This document shows positions 55,357 to 64,000 of a stretch of 64,000 nt of DNA, piece by piece. Location of the stretch: NCBI GenBank assembly GCA_963705385.1, contig OY970075.1, positions 991,621-1,055,620 of the forward strand, written 5' to 3'. The notes below the pieces were generated by a model. That model worked only from the letters and a program-made list of their open reading frames with translations, made no database searches and was not told the origin of the DNA. How positions within the stretch are numbered: the first letter of the stretch is position 1; each line of letters opens with the position of its first letter. The translations under genes were made by a program, and so were the position numbers. The DNA is from MFD02979-c5 sp963705385. GTDB lineage: Bacteria; Bacteroidota; Bacteroidia; Cytophagales; Amoebophilaceae.

Positions 55357-57732
55357 ATGCTGGTCATAAAAAGAGACGGAAGGTTAGAATCAGTCAAGTT
55401 TGATAAGATTACCGCAAGGATTGAGAACCTTTGCTATGGTCTGAATTTAGACTACATCCATCCTGTAAATATTGCCAAAAAAGTAATTGCAGGCCTCTAT
55501 GACCGCGTTACTACGGTAGAGCTTGACAACCTAGCTGCAGAGATTGCTGCCTCTATGTCAACCAACCATCCAGACTACGCAGTTTTAGCAGCAAGGATTG
55601 CTATCTCTAACTTACACAAGGTTACCAGCAAATCCTTTTCTAGCACCATGAAAAGGCTCTACACGTACGTAGACCCTATAACAGAAGAAAATGCATCTTT
55701 GATCTCCAAAGAAGTCTACAGCGTCATCAAAGAAAACGCTGCCCTGCTCGATAACACTATCGACTATGAACGTGATTTTCACTACGACTACTTTGGCTTT
55801 AAAACCCTAGAGCGCTCTTACCTGATGAAGCTCGATGGCAAAGTGGCCGAGCGCCCGCAGCACATGCTCATGCGCGTGGCAGTAGGCATTCATCAACGAG
55901 ACCTTGAGGCAGCTATTGAGACTTATCACCTGATGTCTGAGAAGTGGTTTACCCATGCCACCCCTACCCTGTTCAATGTAGGTACGCCTAAGCCTCAGCT
56001 TGCTTCTTGCTTCTTGCTAACTATGAAAGAAGACAGTATTGAAGGTATCTACGACACGCTCAAACAGTGCGCTCAGATATCTCAAGCAGCAGGAGGCATT
56101 GGGCTAAGCATCCATAACATCCGTGCCACAGGCGCTTACATTAGAGGTACCAATGGCATTTCCAATGGTATTGTGCCTATGCTTAGGAACTTTGACATGA
56201 CAGCCCGCTATGTAGACCAAGGTGGAGGTAAACGCAAAGGAAGCTTTGCCATCTACCTAGAACCTTGGCATGCAGACATATTCCCTTTTCTGGACCTGAA
56301 GAAAAACCACGGCAAAGAGGAGCTACGTGCGCGAGATCTCTTCTATGCCCTCTGGATTCCAGACCTGTTTATGCAGCGTGTGGAAAACAACGAAGACTGG
56401 TCTCTGTTTTGTCCTAAAGAGGCTCCTGGATTAGCAGACTGCCATGGAGAAGCGTTTGAAAGGCTGTATCAGAAATATGAGCGTGAGGGCAGGGCCAGGA
56501 AAGCAGTCAAGGCCCAGGACCTCTGGTTTAAAATCTTAGAAGCACAGATTGAGACAGGGACACCCTACATGCTTTACAAAGACGCGGCCAACCGCAAGTC
56601 TAATCAGCAGAACCTAGGCACTATCAAGTCCAGTAACTTGTGCACTGAAATCATTGAATATACTGCTCCTGACGAGGTGGCTGTATGCAACCTAGCCTCT
56701 ATTGCATTATCCAAATTTATCAACAAGCAAGGTTTATTTGACCACCAAAAGCTATATGACGTCACCTATACTGTGACCAAAAACCTCAACAAAGTCATTG
56801 ATGTTAATCACTATCCTATACCAGAAGCCAAAAAATCTAACTTAAGGCACCGGCCAATTGGCATTGGAGTGCAAGGCCTTGCAGACACTTTCTTACAGTT
56901 ACGCATGGCGTTTGAATCTCCCGAAGCACGCGGTCTGAATAAAGAAATCTTTGAGACCATATATTTTGCAGCCATGACAGCTTCTAAAGCGCTGGCCCAA
57001 CAACACGGTCCTTATGAAACCTTTGAGGACTCACCACTTTCCAAAGGTATCTTCCAGTTTGACATGTGGGGGGTAGCACCTAGCTCTGGCCGATGGGATT
57101 GGGAACGCCTAAGAAAAGAAGTGCAAAAGTATGGAGCACGCAATTCTCTACTCGTAGCGCCCATGCCTACAGCCTCTACTTCGCAGATACTGGGCAATAA
57201 CGAATGCTTTGAGCCTTACACTTCTAACATTTATACCAGAAGAGTGCTCTCCGGAGAGTTCATTGTAGTGAATAAGTACTTGTTAAAAGACCTTATTCAA
57301 CTAGGCTTGTGGGATGATTCTATGAAAAATGAACTCATCGCTGCCAATGGTTCTGTACAACACATAGCAAGTATTCCGCAGCACATCAAAGAACTTTACA
57401 GAACTGTTTGGGAAATATCCCAAAGGGCTATCATCGATATGGCAGCCGACCGAGGTGCTTATATCTGTCAGAGCCAGAGCCTTAACATCCACATTCAGGA
57501 GCCTAGTATTGCCAAACTCACCTCCATGCATTTTTATGCTTGGAAAAAGGGCCTCAAAACAGGTATGTACTATCTAAGGACTAAATCCGCTGCAGATGCT
57601 ATCAAGTTTACAGTCCCAAAGCAACAGGAGAGCGCATCTGCTGCGGTCTTCACCGCAACATCCCAGCAAGAGCAAGCAGCGCTAGTCTGCGCGCTAGACA
57701 ACCCTGATGATTGCATTGCTTGTGGCAGTTAG
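55357..57732 (+). CDS. nrdA: Class Ia ribonucleotide reductase, alpha subunit
   Basis: 791 residues. An N-terminal ATP-cone (residues 1-95; VIKRDGRLESVKFDKI) signals dATP inhibition. The barrel holds TPKPQLASCFLL with the active-site Cys, NLCTEI and the PMPTASTSQILGNNECFEP segment. The C-terminal tail ends DDCIACGS, with the Cys pair that passes electrons from thioredoxin or glutaredoxin. Full length and apparently functional. Oxygen-dependent enzyme, consistent with an aerobic or microaerobic life. Confidence 0.97.
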   Translation: MLVIKRDGRLESVKFDKITARIENLCYGLNLDYIHPVNIAKKVIAGLYDRVTTVELDNLAAEIAASMSTNHPDYAVLAARIAISNLHKVTSKSFSSTMKRLYTYVDPITEENASLISKEVYSVIKENAALLDNTIDYERDFHYDYFGFKTLERSYLMKLDGKVAERPQHMLMRVAVGIHQRDLEAAIETYHLMSEKWFTHATPTLFNVGTPKPQLASCFLLTMKEDSIEGIYDTLKQCAQISQAAGGIGLSIHNIRATGAYIRGTNGISNGIVPMLRNFDMTARYVDQGGGKRKGSFAIYLEPWHADIFPFLDLKKNHGKEELRARDLFYALWIPDLFMQRVENNEDWSLFCPKEAPGLADCHGEAFERLYQKYEREGRARKAVKAQDLWFKILEAQIETGTPYMLYKDAANRKSNQQNLGTIKSSNLCTEIIEYTAPDEVAVCNLASIALSKFINKQGLFDHQKLYDVTYTVTKNLNKVIDVNHYPIPEAKKSNLRHRPIGIGVQGLADTFLQLRMAFESPEARGLNKEIFETIYFAAMTASKALAQQHGPYETFEDSPLSKGIFQFDMWGVAPSSGRWDWERLRKEVQKYGARNSLLVAPMPTASTSQILGNNECFEPYTSNIYTRRVLSGEFIVVNKYLLKDLIQLGLWDDSMKNELIAANGSVQHIASIPQHIKELYRTVWEISQRAIIDMAADRGAYICQSQSLNIHIQEPSIAKLTSMHFYAWKKGLKTGMYYLRTKSAADAIKFTVPKQQESASAAVFTATSQQEQAALVCALDNPDDCIACGS

Positions 57733-58453
57733 CAGGTCAGTGGGCTTTGTTGGTGGTTATAAGAGGCTACATCTCTGCTAGATGCGTAGGGCTGCACTTG
57801 GTGTCTCAATTTATAAGGAGGGCCTCCTTGTGCTAATACAAAAGAACTGATATCCCGTCCCTACCAAAGTGCCTAAAGTTAGCAATCCCTTTGACCAGAC
57901 AACGGAAAAATTTCTACAAACTCCTGCTGACTGCAAAAAAGTTTCAGTAAAACTAGTGAACAAAAAGTAGGGCTTGTATTAGTAATGTTTGAGCGCTGTG
58001 GGGTTAATAGCTTGCACACCAAGTGATGATGCTCCGTGGTACTATTAGTCCTTTGCAGCTTATCAAATCTGACCCTCAAGCACCAGTCCTATCCTAGCAC
58101 AGCGCGACTGCAGAAGCAGAGGAAAGCCTTAGGAGATTGATTAGCTTACTAGGCTAAGACTTTAGCAATGTTTGAGCGATTGGCTGATGCACCCTATGAT
58201 GCAGTAGGGGGAAACTATGTTGGATAAAGCGAAAACAGCGGCTTGCGCCAAACCAGACTCATATACCTTTTCCTTATAGTATCAAGACTTTTGCTTTTCC
58301 TTCAAAGCCTAGGCCAATGCTACAACCCAAAAAACGTGTGATTCCTAGAAAGAAGTTTAGGACAAATATAGAAGCAAAATTTTTTTCTCCTGTAAGCTAT
58401 AATACTCGGCAAAAAGTAGAGGCATACAAAACAGACAAGCACAAGCTCCTATG
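57733..58453. other. Gene-poor stretch between nrdA and atpG
   Basis: About 720 bases without a supported gene. A short protein-like run on the plus strand (VPKVSNPFDQTTEKFLQTPA, from about 57870) ends at a stop near 57970, and a small inverted repeat AAGGAG-GGC-CTCCTT lies near 57818-57832. Everything else is broken in all frames. Probably decayed coding DNA. Confidence 0.45.
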
Positions 58454-58495
58454 AAGTAAGCAAATTTGCTTGCATGAGCGCACTTTTGCTTACTT
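58454..58495 (-). terminator. Long hairpin downstream of atpG
   Basis: A perfect 11-bp stem AAGTAAGCAAA/TTTGCTTACTT (58454-58464 with 58485-58495) with a 20-base loop, 19 bases past the atpG stop on the minus strand. No strong T run follows. It probably marks the 3' end of the atpBEFHAG transcript. Confidence 0.55.
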
Positions 58496-58514
58496 AAAGG
58501 TAAGAAGTTATTTG

Positions 58515-59420
58515 TTAACTGGGAAGCGCTTCTGCTCCTGCTGCAATTTCAGAAATTTCTCTAGTAATGATTGCTTGGCGGGACCTGTTGTAAGTAAGGC
58601 GCAGTGCTTTAAGCAACTCTTTGGCATTGTCTGTAGCCTTGCTCATGGCCGTCAGCCGGGCTCCATGCTCTGAAGCATTAGATTCAAGGAGTGCTTTGTA
58701 AAACTGAATCTTTAATAATTCTGGTACCAGTGCTTCCATTAATGCAGTTTGAGAAGGTTCATAGAGGTAATCTATTTGTACCTCCTGCTTAGATCCGTTC
58801 TTATCTGACTTGACAATGGGTAGGAATTTTGACTTGACAATGGGTAGGAATTGCTTTGCAATGGCTACCTGGGTAGCAGCGGTCTTGAACTCGTTGTAGA
58901 CCAATACAACTTGGTCATAATTGTGTTGAAAAAAAGCATTCATAAGGAAAGTAGCTGCTTGGCTAGCGTGTCCAGAATCTAAACGCTGGGAGAGCCCTAG
59001 GTAGTCTTTAACCAGCCTAAACCCTCTTTTTTCAAAAAAGGTGAGTGCTTGCTTACCAATAGGTAAAATGTCTATTTGTGCTGGGGCTAAGTTATGCGTT
59101 GGATCCTGGCTGTAGCCTAGTACCTTTCTAAATATATTAGCGTTAAAAGAACCACAAAGCCCTTTGTCTGAGCTCATCACTACGAGCAGCAACTTTTCTA
59201 CCGGGCGTTTCTGTATGTAACGTTTGGCAAGCTGTTCCTCTGTGCTGGCCATAACGTTTTCCAAGATAGCAGCCAGCTGTGCTGCATAAAGCCGCATTTG
59301 TAAGATCTGCTGTTGCACTTTGTTGAGCTTGGCAGCAGCAACTACCTTCATGGCACTGGTAATCTGTTGGGTAGAGATTATCGAGTTGATCCGATTGACT
59401 ACTTCTTTGATGTTGGCCAT
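58515..59420 (-). CDS. atpG: F1 ATP synthase gamma subunit
   Basis: 301 residues. N-terminal helix MANIKEVVNRINSIISTQQITSAM-type (first 20 residues shown in part), SSDKGLCGSFNANI near residue 80, and the C-terminal helix with RLTAMSKATDNAKELL and YNRSRQAIITREISEI. It is the rotating shaft coupling F0 to F1. An in-frame 24-base tandem duplication gives FLPIVKSK then FLPIVKSD near residue 195, in the surface part between the coiled-coil helices. Last gene of the operon; atpD and atpC are elsewhere, as usual in this phylum. Confidence 0.96.
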   Translation of the reverse strand: MANIKEVVNRINSIISTQQITSAMKVVAAAKLNKVQQQILQMRLYAAQLAAILENVMASTEEQLAKRYIQKRPVEKLLLVVMSSDKGLCGSFNANIFRKVLGYSQDPTHNLAPAQIDILPIGKQALTFFEKRGFRLVKDYLGLSQRLDSGHASQAATFLMNAFFQHNYDQVVLVYNEFKTAATQVAIAKQFLPIVKSKFLPIVKSDKNGSKQEVQIDYLYEPSQTALMEALVPELLKIQFYKALLESNASEHGARLTAMSKATDNAKELLKALRLTYNRSRQAIITREISEIAAGAEALPS

Positions 59421-59463
59421 GAATAGCGTTATGAGTTATGAGTGACAGGAAGACACACAAATA

Positions 59464-61053
59464 CTAATGACGAAGTATAGGTGGGTACTTCTCAGTGAGT
59501 TTTTCTGCTTCCTTGGTGAGCACTTTGGTAATGTCTTCGTTCCACTCACCAGCAGCAATCTTAGCCAAGGTATCTTGACATTGTGCGGCCAAGAGATTCA
59601 GGTAAGTCTCTTCAAACTCCTTAACGTGCTCAAGGGGAACCTTATCTAAATAGCCTTGCGTAGAAATGTAAAGAATAGCGACTTGCTTTTCAACAGCTAG
59701 TGGGGAGCTTTGCGCTTGTTTAAGAATTTCTTGGTTCTTACGTCCTCTTTCAATGACGAGCTTGGTAGCAGGATCAAGGTCAGAGCCAAACTTGGCAAAT
59801 GCTTCTAGCTCACGGAATTGTGCTTGGTCGAGCTTCAAGGTACCAGCTACCTTTTTCATAGGCTTGATTTGTGCAGCACCTCCTACACGAGATACAGAAA
59901 CCCCAACGTTAATGGCAGGACGTATACCCGAGTTGAAGAGGTTGTTTTCTAAAAATATCTGCCCATCTGTAATGGAAATTACATTGGTTGGAATGTAAGC
60001 AGATACGTCTCCTGCCTGGGTCTCAATGATAGGTAAGGCAGTCAAAGAGCCCCCCCCTTTTACTTTTCCTTGTAGAGAAAGAGGGAGGTCATTCATCTGT
60101 TGTGCCACCTCGTCGTTGTTATTGATCTTGGCAGCTCTTTCTAAAAGCCTTGAGTGCAAATAGAATATATCACCTGGATACGCTTCTCGGCCTGGAGGCC
60201 TTCTCAATAGCAAAGAAACTTCTCTGTAAGCCACGGCCTGCTTAGAAAGGTCATCGTAAACGATCAGTGCAGCCCTTCCTGTATCTCTAAAGTACTCGCC
60301 AATGGCAGCAGCAGCAAAAGGGGCAAAGAATTGAAGTGACGCAGGGCTAGCAGCAGGGGCAGCTACAATAATTGTGTATTCCATGGCGTGGTATTTTTCC
60401 AACTTAGCCACCACACCAGCTATGTCAGAGGCTTTTTGGCCTATAGCCACATAAATGCAGTAAACTGGCTCTCCTTGCTCAAAAAATGAACGCTGGTTGA
60501 TGATCGTATCCAGAGCAACAGTGGTCTTGCCAGTTTGGCGGTCACCGATAATAAGTTCTCTTTGCCCCCTTCCAATGGGAATCATGGCATCAATGGCCTT
60601 GATTCCGGTTTGTAATGGGGTACTCACAGGTTGGCGGTAGATTACACCAGGAGCTTTTCTTTCCAAAGGCATTTCATACAATGCTCCTTCAATAGGTCCT
60701 TTGCCATCGATAGGCTCGCCCATAGTATTGACAACGCGCCCCAGCATCCCCTCTCCTGCGGTGATAGCGCCAATACGTCGCGTTCTTTTAACTGTATCCC
60801 CTTCTTTGATGCCTTGGGTGCTGCCGAGGATGACTACCCCTACGTTGTCTTCTTCTAGGTTGAGCGCAAGGCCTTGAAGGTCGTTTTCAAATTCAATCAG
60901 CTCGCCGGCCTGTACTTTCGTCAGCCCGTAGATACGGGCTACCCCGTCTCCTACTTGCAGTACAGTCCCTACTTCTTCTAGTTCACTTTCTGTTTTTAGG
61001 CCAGCAAGCTGCTCTCTAAGTATGGCAGCTATTTCGTTAGGACGTATGTTCAT
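59464..61053 (-). CDS. atpA: F1 ATP synthase alpha subunit
   Basis: 529 residues. P-loop GDRQTGKTTVALD near residue 172, the catalytic-interface Arg in the SRVGGAAQIKPMKKV segment near 375, and the N-terminal crown (GDGVARIYGL). It forms the non-catalytic nucleotide sites of the F1 head. Length and motifs are intact. It lies 43 bases upstream of atpG and 114 downstream of atpH. Confidence 0.98.
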   Translation of the reverse strand: MNIRPNEIAAILREQLAGLKTESELEEVGTVLQVGDGVARIYGLTKVQAGELIEFENDLQGLALNLEEDNVGVVILGSTQGIKEGDTVKRTRRIGAITAGEGMLGRVVNTMGEPIDGKGPIEGALYEMPLERKAPGVIYRQPVSTPLQTGIKAIDAMIPIGRGQRELIIGDRQTGKTTVALDTIINQRSFFEQGEPVYCIYVAIGQKASDIAGVVAKLEKYHAMEYTIIVAAPAASPASLQFFAPFAAAAIGEYFRDTGRAALIVYDDLSKQAVAYREVSLLLRRPPGREAYPGDIFYLHSRLLERAAKINNNDEVAQQMNDLPLSLQGKVKGGGSLTALPIIETQAGDVSAYIPTNVISITDGQIFLENNLFNSGIRPAINVGVSVSRVGGAAQIKPMKKVAGTLKLDQAQFRELEAFAKFGSDLDPATKLVIERGRKNQEILKQAQSSPLAVEKQVAILYISTQGYLDKVPLEHVKEFEETYLNLLAAQCQDTLAKIAAGEWNEDITKVLTKEAEKLTEKYPPILRH

Positions 61054-61167
61054 GGAATTACTTTATTGCTTGGCTGTCTAATCGTTAGTTTATTGTTCTA
61101 TCTTACTGTTTGTCTTTAGCGATAAACTTCACAGCTATGTCTGGATGTCTGTAACCAAGGGCCACAT

Positions 61168-61710
61168 TTAGTATCCTTCTGCTATATAATTCTTTTTCAA
61201 GGTAAGTAGCTTTTTACGCAAGCTCTGGTCAAGCCTTTTTTCTTCTACCTGAAGCACATATCCTCCTATAAGCGATGGATCCATGTGTTGATGCAGCACT
61301 ACCTTGTTGCAAGGTACTATCTGCTGTGCGAGCTGCTGAAACTGAAGGGATAGTTCCTCAGAGAGTTGAAATGTAGTGCTAATTGTTGCCTTTTTGAAGC
61401 CTTGATGAAGGTCGTATTGTTCTAGAAAAGCTTTTGCTATAGCATGCAGTAAAGCCTCTCGATGCTTTTGGGTTACTAGTGTAAAGAAGCTAAACGTTAG
61501 CGCCTGTACCTTAGCACGGAAGATAGCTTGGAGCACGGCTAACTTCTTGTCATGTTTGATTATAGGGCTTCTCAACATATCTGGCAGAGATTTGTTGGCA
61601 TCACATACTTGATCAACGAGTAGCATGTCTGCGTATACCTTATCCAGAACTTTCTTTTCTGCTGCCAGTTGCAGCAAAGTTTTGGCATACCGGGGTGCTA
61701 TCCTATTCAT
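61168..61710 (-). CDS. atpH: F1 ATP synthase delta subunit
   Basis: 180 residues, the standard length. RYAKTLLQLAAEKKVLDKVY at the N-terminus and the C-terminal beta region with DPSLIGGYVLQVEEKRLDQS (near residue 145) mark the OSCP/delta family. It ties the peripheral stalk (b subunit) to the top of F1. Sequence is poorly conserved otherwise, as is normal for this subunit. Confidence 0.95.
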   Translation of the reverse strand: MNRIAPRYAKTLLQLAAEKKVLDKVYADMLLVDQVCDANKSLPDMLRSPIIKHDKKLAVLQAIFRAKVQALTFSFFTLVTQKHREALLHAIAKAFLEQYDLHQGFKKATISTTFQLSEELSLQFQQLAQQIVPCNKVVLHQHMDPSLIGGYVLQVEEKRLDQSLRKKLLTLKKNYIAEGY

Positions 61711-61899
61711 TGAATAATGTGTTGATTGGGTACTTTACTGGCACAGACAAAGACATTTGTCATTGTGACTGGAGGAGAAGCACCTTACTAAGTCCATGCA
61801 AGGCGTTCTTGAACTAATTATTTGTCGCTGACTAGTTTCGTTAATAGCGTACTGTAAAAGCATGCTTAGCACTCATAAATTACCTCTATCCTCATGGAT

Positions 61900-62394
61900 T
61901 CAATTCCAATGCGCCTCTTTGATGAGCTGCTGTACTAACTCCTCTTGTGTTTTCTGTTGTTGAAGCTCACGCGTTAGCAACTTTTCAGCAATTTGTACAG
62001 ACAGGGTAGCTGCCTGGTTCTTGAGTACTGTGAAGGCTGCCTCTTGCTCCTTTTTTAAAAGTGCACTGGCTTGCGCAATTACTTTTTTACTGACCTTTTC
62101 AGCTTCTACCTTGGCTTCTTCAACAATTGCATTTTTAGCTACTATGGCTTCTACAATGATCTTCTCGCGTTCCATGTGCGCTGTTTTTAACAGTGCCTCT
62201 TTATCGGCTTGCACTTGAGCGAGTAGCTGCTTGGCCTGCTCACCTGCTTGTAATGCTGCTTCAATGCCCTCTTCGCGCGCGCTGATAGCAGAGAGAATAG
62301 GCTTCCATGCAAACTTGCTTAAGATCAGCAGCACGACGAGTAGCGTCATTGTCTGCCAAAAAATAAGCCCAAATTCAGGTGTAATTAAATCCAT
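61900..62394 (-). CDS. atpF: F0 ATP synthase b subunit
   Basis: 164 residues. One N-terminal membrane helix (GLIFWQTMTLLVVLLILSKF), the conserved KPILSAISAREEGIEAAL, then a long Ala/Lys/Glu-rich coiled coil. It forms the peripheral stalk. The 189-base gap to atpH is longer than the other gaps in the operon and holds no gene. Confidence 0.95.
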   Translation of the reverse strand: MDLITPEFGLIFWQTMTLLVVLLILSKFAWKPILSAISAREEGIEAALQAGEQAKQLLAQVQADKEALLKTAHMEREKIIVEAIVAKNAIVEEAKVEAEKVSKKVIAQASALLKKEQEAAFTVLKNQAATLSVQIAEKLLTRELQQQKTQEELVQQLIKEAHWN

Positions 62395-62472
62395 GAGAGA
62401 TCATACTTGGTACCATGTACGTTTGGAAGAAGTTATTCTAAGCATTCCAACGTCCTTCTCACTGTGAAAAGA

Positions 62473-62718
62473 TTATTTGGTAGCAATTAATAAACAGATG
62501 AGAACGCCGAAAAGAGCTACTCCCTCGATCAAAGCAGAAGCGATGATCATGCTTGTTTGTATTTTACTGCTTGCTTCTGGCTGCCTGGCCATAGCTTCCA
62601 TAGCAGCACCTCCTATCTTGCCAATACCCAATGCAGCACCCAATGCTACAATACCAGCGCCAATTCCTGCACCTATAAGTGCTATACCTGCATCTAGAAG
62701 TAAAATCATTGTTAACAT
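62473..62718 (-). CDS. atpE: F0 ATP synthase c subunit
   Basis: 81 residues: two membrane helices joined by the polar loop ARQPEA. The ion-binding Glu is in SALIEGVALFG; the residue after it is Gly, not Ser or Thr, and no Gln is seen at the Na+-ring position on helix 1, so this looks like a proton-driven ring. The very Ala/Gly-rich sequence produces long shadow frames on the other strand. Confidence 0.96.
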   Translation of the reverse strand: MLTMILLLDAGIALIGAGIGAGIVALGAALGIGKIGGAAMEAMARQPEASSKIQTSMIIASALIEGVALFGVLICLLIATK

Positions 62719-62761
62719 AGCTGTCTAATTTACGTGTTATACTGTTACACAAATAGTAGCC

Positions 62762-63811
62762 TTAAGTCACTGACTGGCTCATTTCCTCTTTTTCTTGGCT
62801 TTCTACCGCTGCACCAAAATAGATGGCAGAAAGTAGGGCAAAGATATACGCTTGTAGGAAAGCAACAAGCAGCTTGATTAAGAACATAAATGCACCAAAG
62901 GGTACGCTGATAATACCTACCCATGCATTTTTCAAAATAAATATAAGCCCAATAACACTGAGCAAGATAATGTGGCCTGCAGTGATGTTAGCAAATAGGC
63001 GAACCATGAGTGAGAAAGGCTTAGTCAATAGACCAAGCAACTCTACAGGCACCATGATCGGGGAAAGCCATCGGGGCACACCAGGGGTATTGAATACATG
63101 CCCCCAATAATGTTTGTTGCCATTAACATTGGCAATCACAAAAGTAAATAAAGCAAGTACTAAAGTAATGGAAATGTTGCCTGTGACATTGGCAGCGGCA
63201 GGTAGCAGACCAAGCAGGTTATTGAGCCAAATAAAGAAAAATACGCTGAGCAAATAGGGCATGAATCGTAGGTATTTTTCTTTGCCAATGTTAGGGATAG
63301 CTATCTCGTCTTTTACGAAATAGACGAGTAACTCAAAAAGAGCCCAGAACCCCCTTGGTACTGCGTTGGGCCTGCGTTTGTAGTGGCGGGCAGCAGTCAG
63401 GGCAATGCCCAGTAGGATCAACACACTGACCAACATGGAAGCTACGTTCTTGGTGATGGACAGGTCATAAAACACGTTGCCCTTGTCTACAGCAATGACC
63501 TTTCCGTTATGATCCAGCATATAGCCTTGGTAAGGCAACCGGCAGTGGTGTACATCTGTAAAGCGGCTAGAAGAAAAGATGGTCCATCCCTGATCTGGAG
63601 CGTAAATGATAACAGGAAGAGGAAGCGTGACATGGATATGACCAATGGTAGCAAAGTGCCACTCATGTGCATCGTTAATATGGTGCATGATAAACTCACC
63701 CCCTTGTTCGGCTTCTTCGGCCCGTGCCTGATGGCTAGACAATAATGCGATAGAAAGAAGCCAGACGCAGACGGCATCCTTGAGTGTAATACAGCAATAC
63801 CTTTGTTTCAT
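62762..63811 (-). CDS. atpB: F0 ATP synthase a subunit with secreted N-terminal extension
   Basis: 349 residues, against about 270 in proteobacteria. The first 30 residues form a signal peptide (LLSIALLSSHQARA), followed by a periplasmic segment to about residue 115, as in other Bacteroidota. The membrane part holds LNNLLGLLPAAANVTGNI and the essential Arg in PFSLMVRLFANITAGH (near residue 275), then the C-terminal QAYIFALLSAIYFG. It is the proton-channel stator. First gene of atpB-E-F-H-A-G. The 189 bases upstream contain a 12-base direct repeat CTATACCTCTTA at 63854-63865 and 63932-63943. Confidence 0.97.
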   Translation of the reverse strand: MKQRYCCITLKDAVCVWLLSIALLSSHQARAEEAEQGGEFIMHHINDAHEWHFATIGHIHVTLPLPVIIYAPDQGWTIFSSSRFTDVHHCRLPYQGYMLDHNGKVIAVDKGNVFYDLSITKNVASMLVSVLILLGIALTAARHYKRRPNAVPRGFWALFELLVYFVKDEIAIPNIGKEKYLRFMPYLLSVFFFIWLNNLLGLLPAAANVTGNISITLVLALFTFVIANVNGNKHYWGHVFNTPGVPRWLSPIMVPVELLGLLTKPFSLMVRLFANITAGHIILLSVIGLIFILKNAWVGIISVPFGAFMFLIKLLVAFLQAYIFALLSAIYFGAAVESQEKEEMSQSVT

Positions 63812-63975
63812 GGAGATCTTGTCAAAGCCTAGTCAATTGCTGGTCCTCCTACACTATACCTCTTAAAGCTGATCTTATATATTGCTTCAAGCCGCTAAAT
63901 TCAACAAATGCATGGAATATTCTAAATAAAGGCTATACCTCTTATTGCAATGCCTATTAAGTAGGCCAGCAACAG

Positions 63976-64000
63976 CCCCGCTGTCCTGAGTTTGCAGCTT
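63976..64000. repeat. Second copy of the 6-kb hairpin unit, cut by window end
   Basis: CCCCGCTGTCCTGAGTT at 63977-63993 matches the minus-strand sequence of the hairpin arm at 5984-6004, and GCTGTCCTGAGTTTGCA at 63980-63996 matches 5972-5988 on the plus strand. The other arm would lie past the window end; the last visible bases (GCTT) already differ. Confidence 0.55.

Noticed and set aside
57879..58079. 66-codon minus-strand frame between nrdA and atpG
   Set aside because: Composition (Thr/Ser/His/Cys-rich) and lack of a ribosome site or homology argue against a gene.
62477..62728. 83-codon plus-strand frame opposite atpE
   Set aside because: Ala/Ile/Pro-rich mirror of the highly biased c-subunit sequence; no independent evidence.
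1..64000. CRISPR arrays, rRNA operons, prophage or plasmid genes
   Set aside because: No regularly spaced repeats, rRNA sequence, integrase, capsid or partition genes were seen on either strand.

Overview
The window looks like a chromosomal segment of a host-associated member of the Bacteroidota, most like the Amoebophilaceae (the Amoebophilus/Cardinium group). The phylum call rests on gene architecture: a single-chain SecD-SecF fusion, an S16 protein with a long low-complexity tail, an ATP synthase a-subunit with an N-terminal secreted extension, a pair of LptC-like and CNNM/CorC-type genes, GSCFA and GH3-family proteins, flotillin-like FloA, a ProRS of the short eukaryote/archaeal class and a long eukaryote-like IleRS. 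The family call is inference, drawn from many decayed genes, solitary fragments of normally long operons and a truncated stringent-response enzyme. By eye the G+C content is in the low to mid 40s. No rRNA, CRISPR array or intact transposon is present.

Layout. 0-6 kb: 3' part of the CCA-adding enzyme, a lipoprotein gene broken by two A-tract frameshifts, rsmH-murB, then proS behind a 400-base structured leader. 6-15 kb (minus strand): secDF, two ABC exporters flanking hemW, then truA. 15-20.7 kb: a K+/H+ antiporter, murG-murC, lspA and nth. 20.7-22.8 kb is a graveyard: a DegP-type protease remnant abutting an IS5-like transposase remnant, a compact Cys-rich micro-gene with its own promoter and terminator, a remnant with an HExxH motif, and tRNA-Leu(UAG). 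22.9-29.7 kb: a RelA/SpoT-type synthetase with a ruined hydrolase site, a GH3-family enzyme, and two floA copies each followed by a decayed copy of the same small gene. 29.7-38.5 kb: ileS, metG, ndk, pheS, lptC-like and CNNM genes. 38.5-44.4 kb: a hairpin-rich gap and a tightly overlapped GSCFA-YyaL-PriA operon. 44.4-49 kb: lipA, an outer-membrane barrel gene with a decayed paralogue beside it, an M16 protease and mnmD. 49-53.8 kb (minus): rplU-rpmA, rpsP, and rpsL-rpsG-fusA-rpsJ, cut off from the rest of the S10 operon. 54-58 kb: nrdB-nrdA. 58.5-63.8 kb (minus): atpB-E-F-H-A-G.

Together these genes cover translation, envelope and peptidoglycan synthesis, protein export, deoxynucleotide supply, lipoylation and oxidative ATP synthesis. 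Accessory content is mostly decaying. The points most worth a second look are the 47-residue Cys-rich peptide gene at 21959-22102, the duplicated floA modules, the hydrolase-dead RelA-like protein, the hairpin repeats at 4.1, 6.0, 38.5 and 64.0 kb, and the recurrent loss of single A residues in A tracts of decaying secreted-protein genes.
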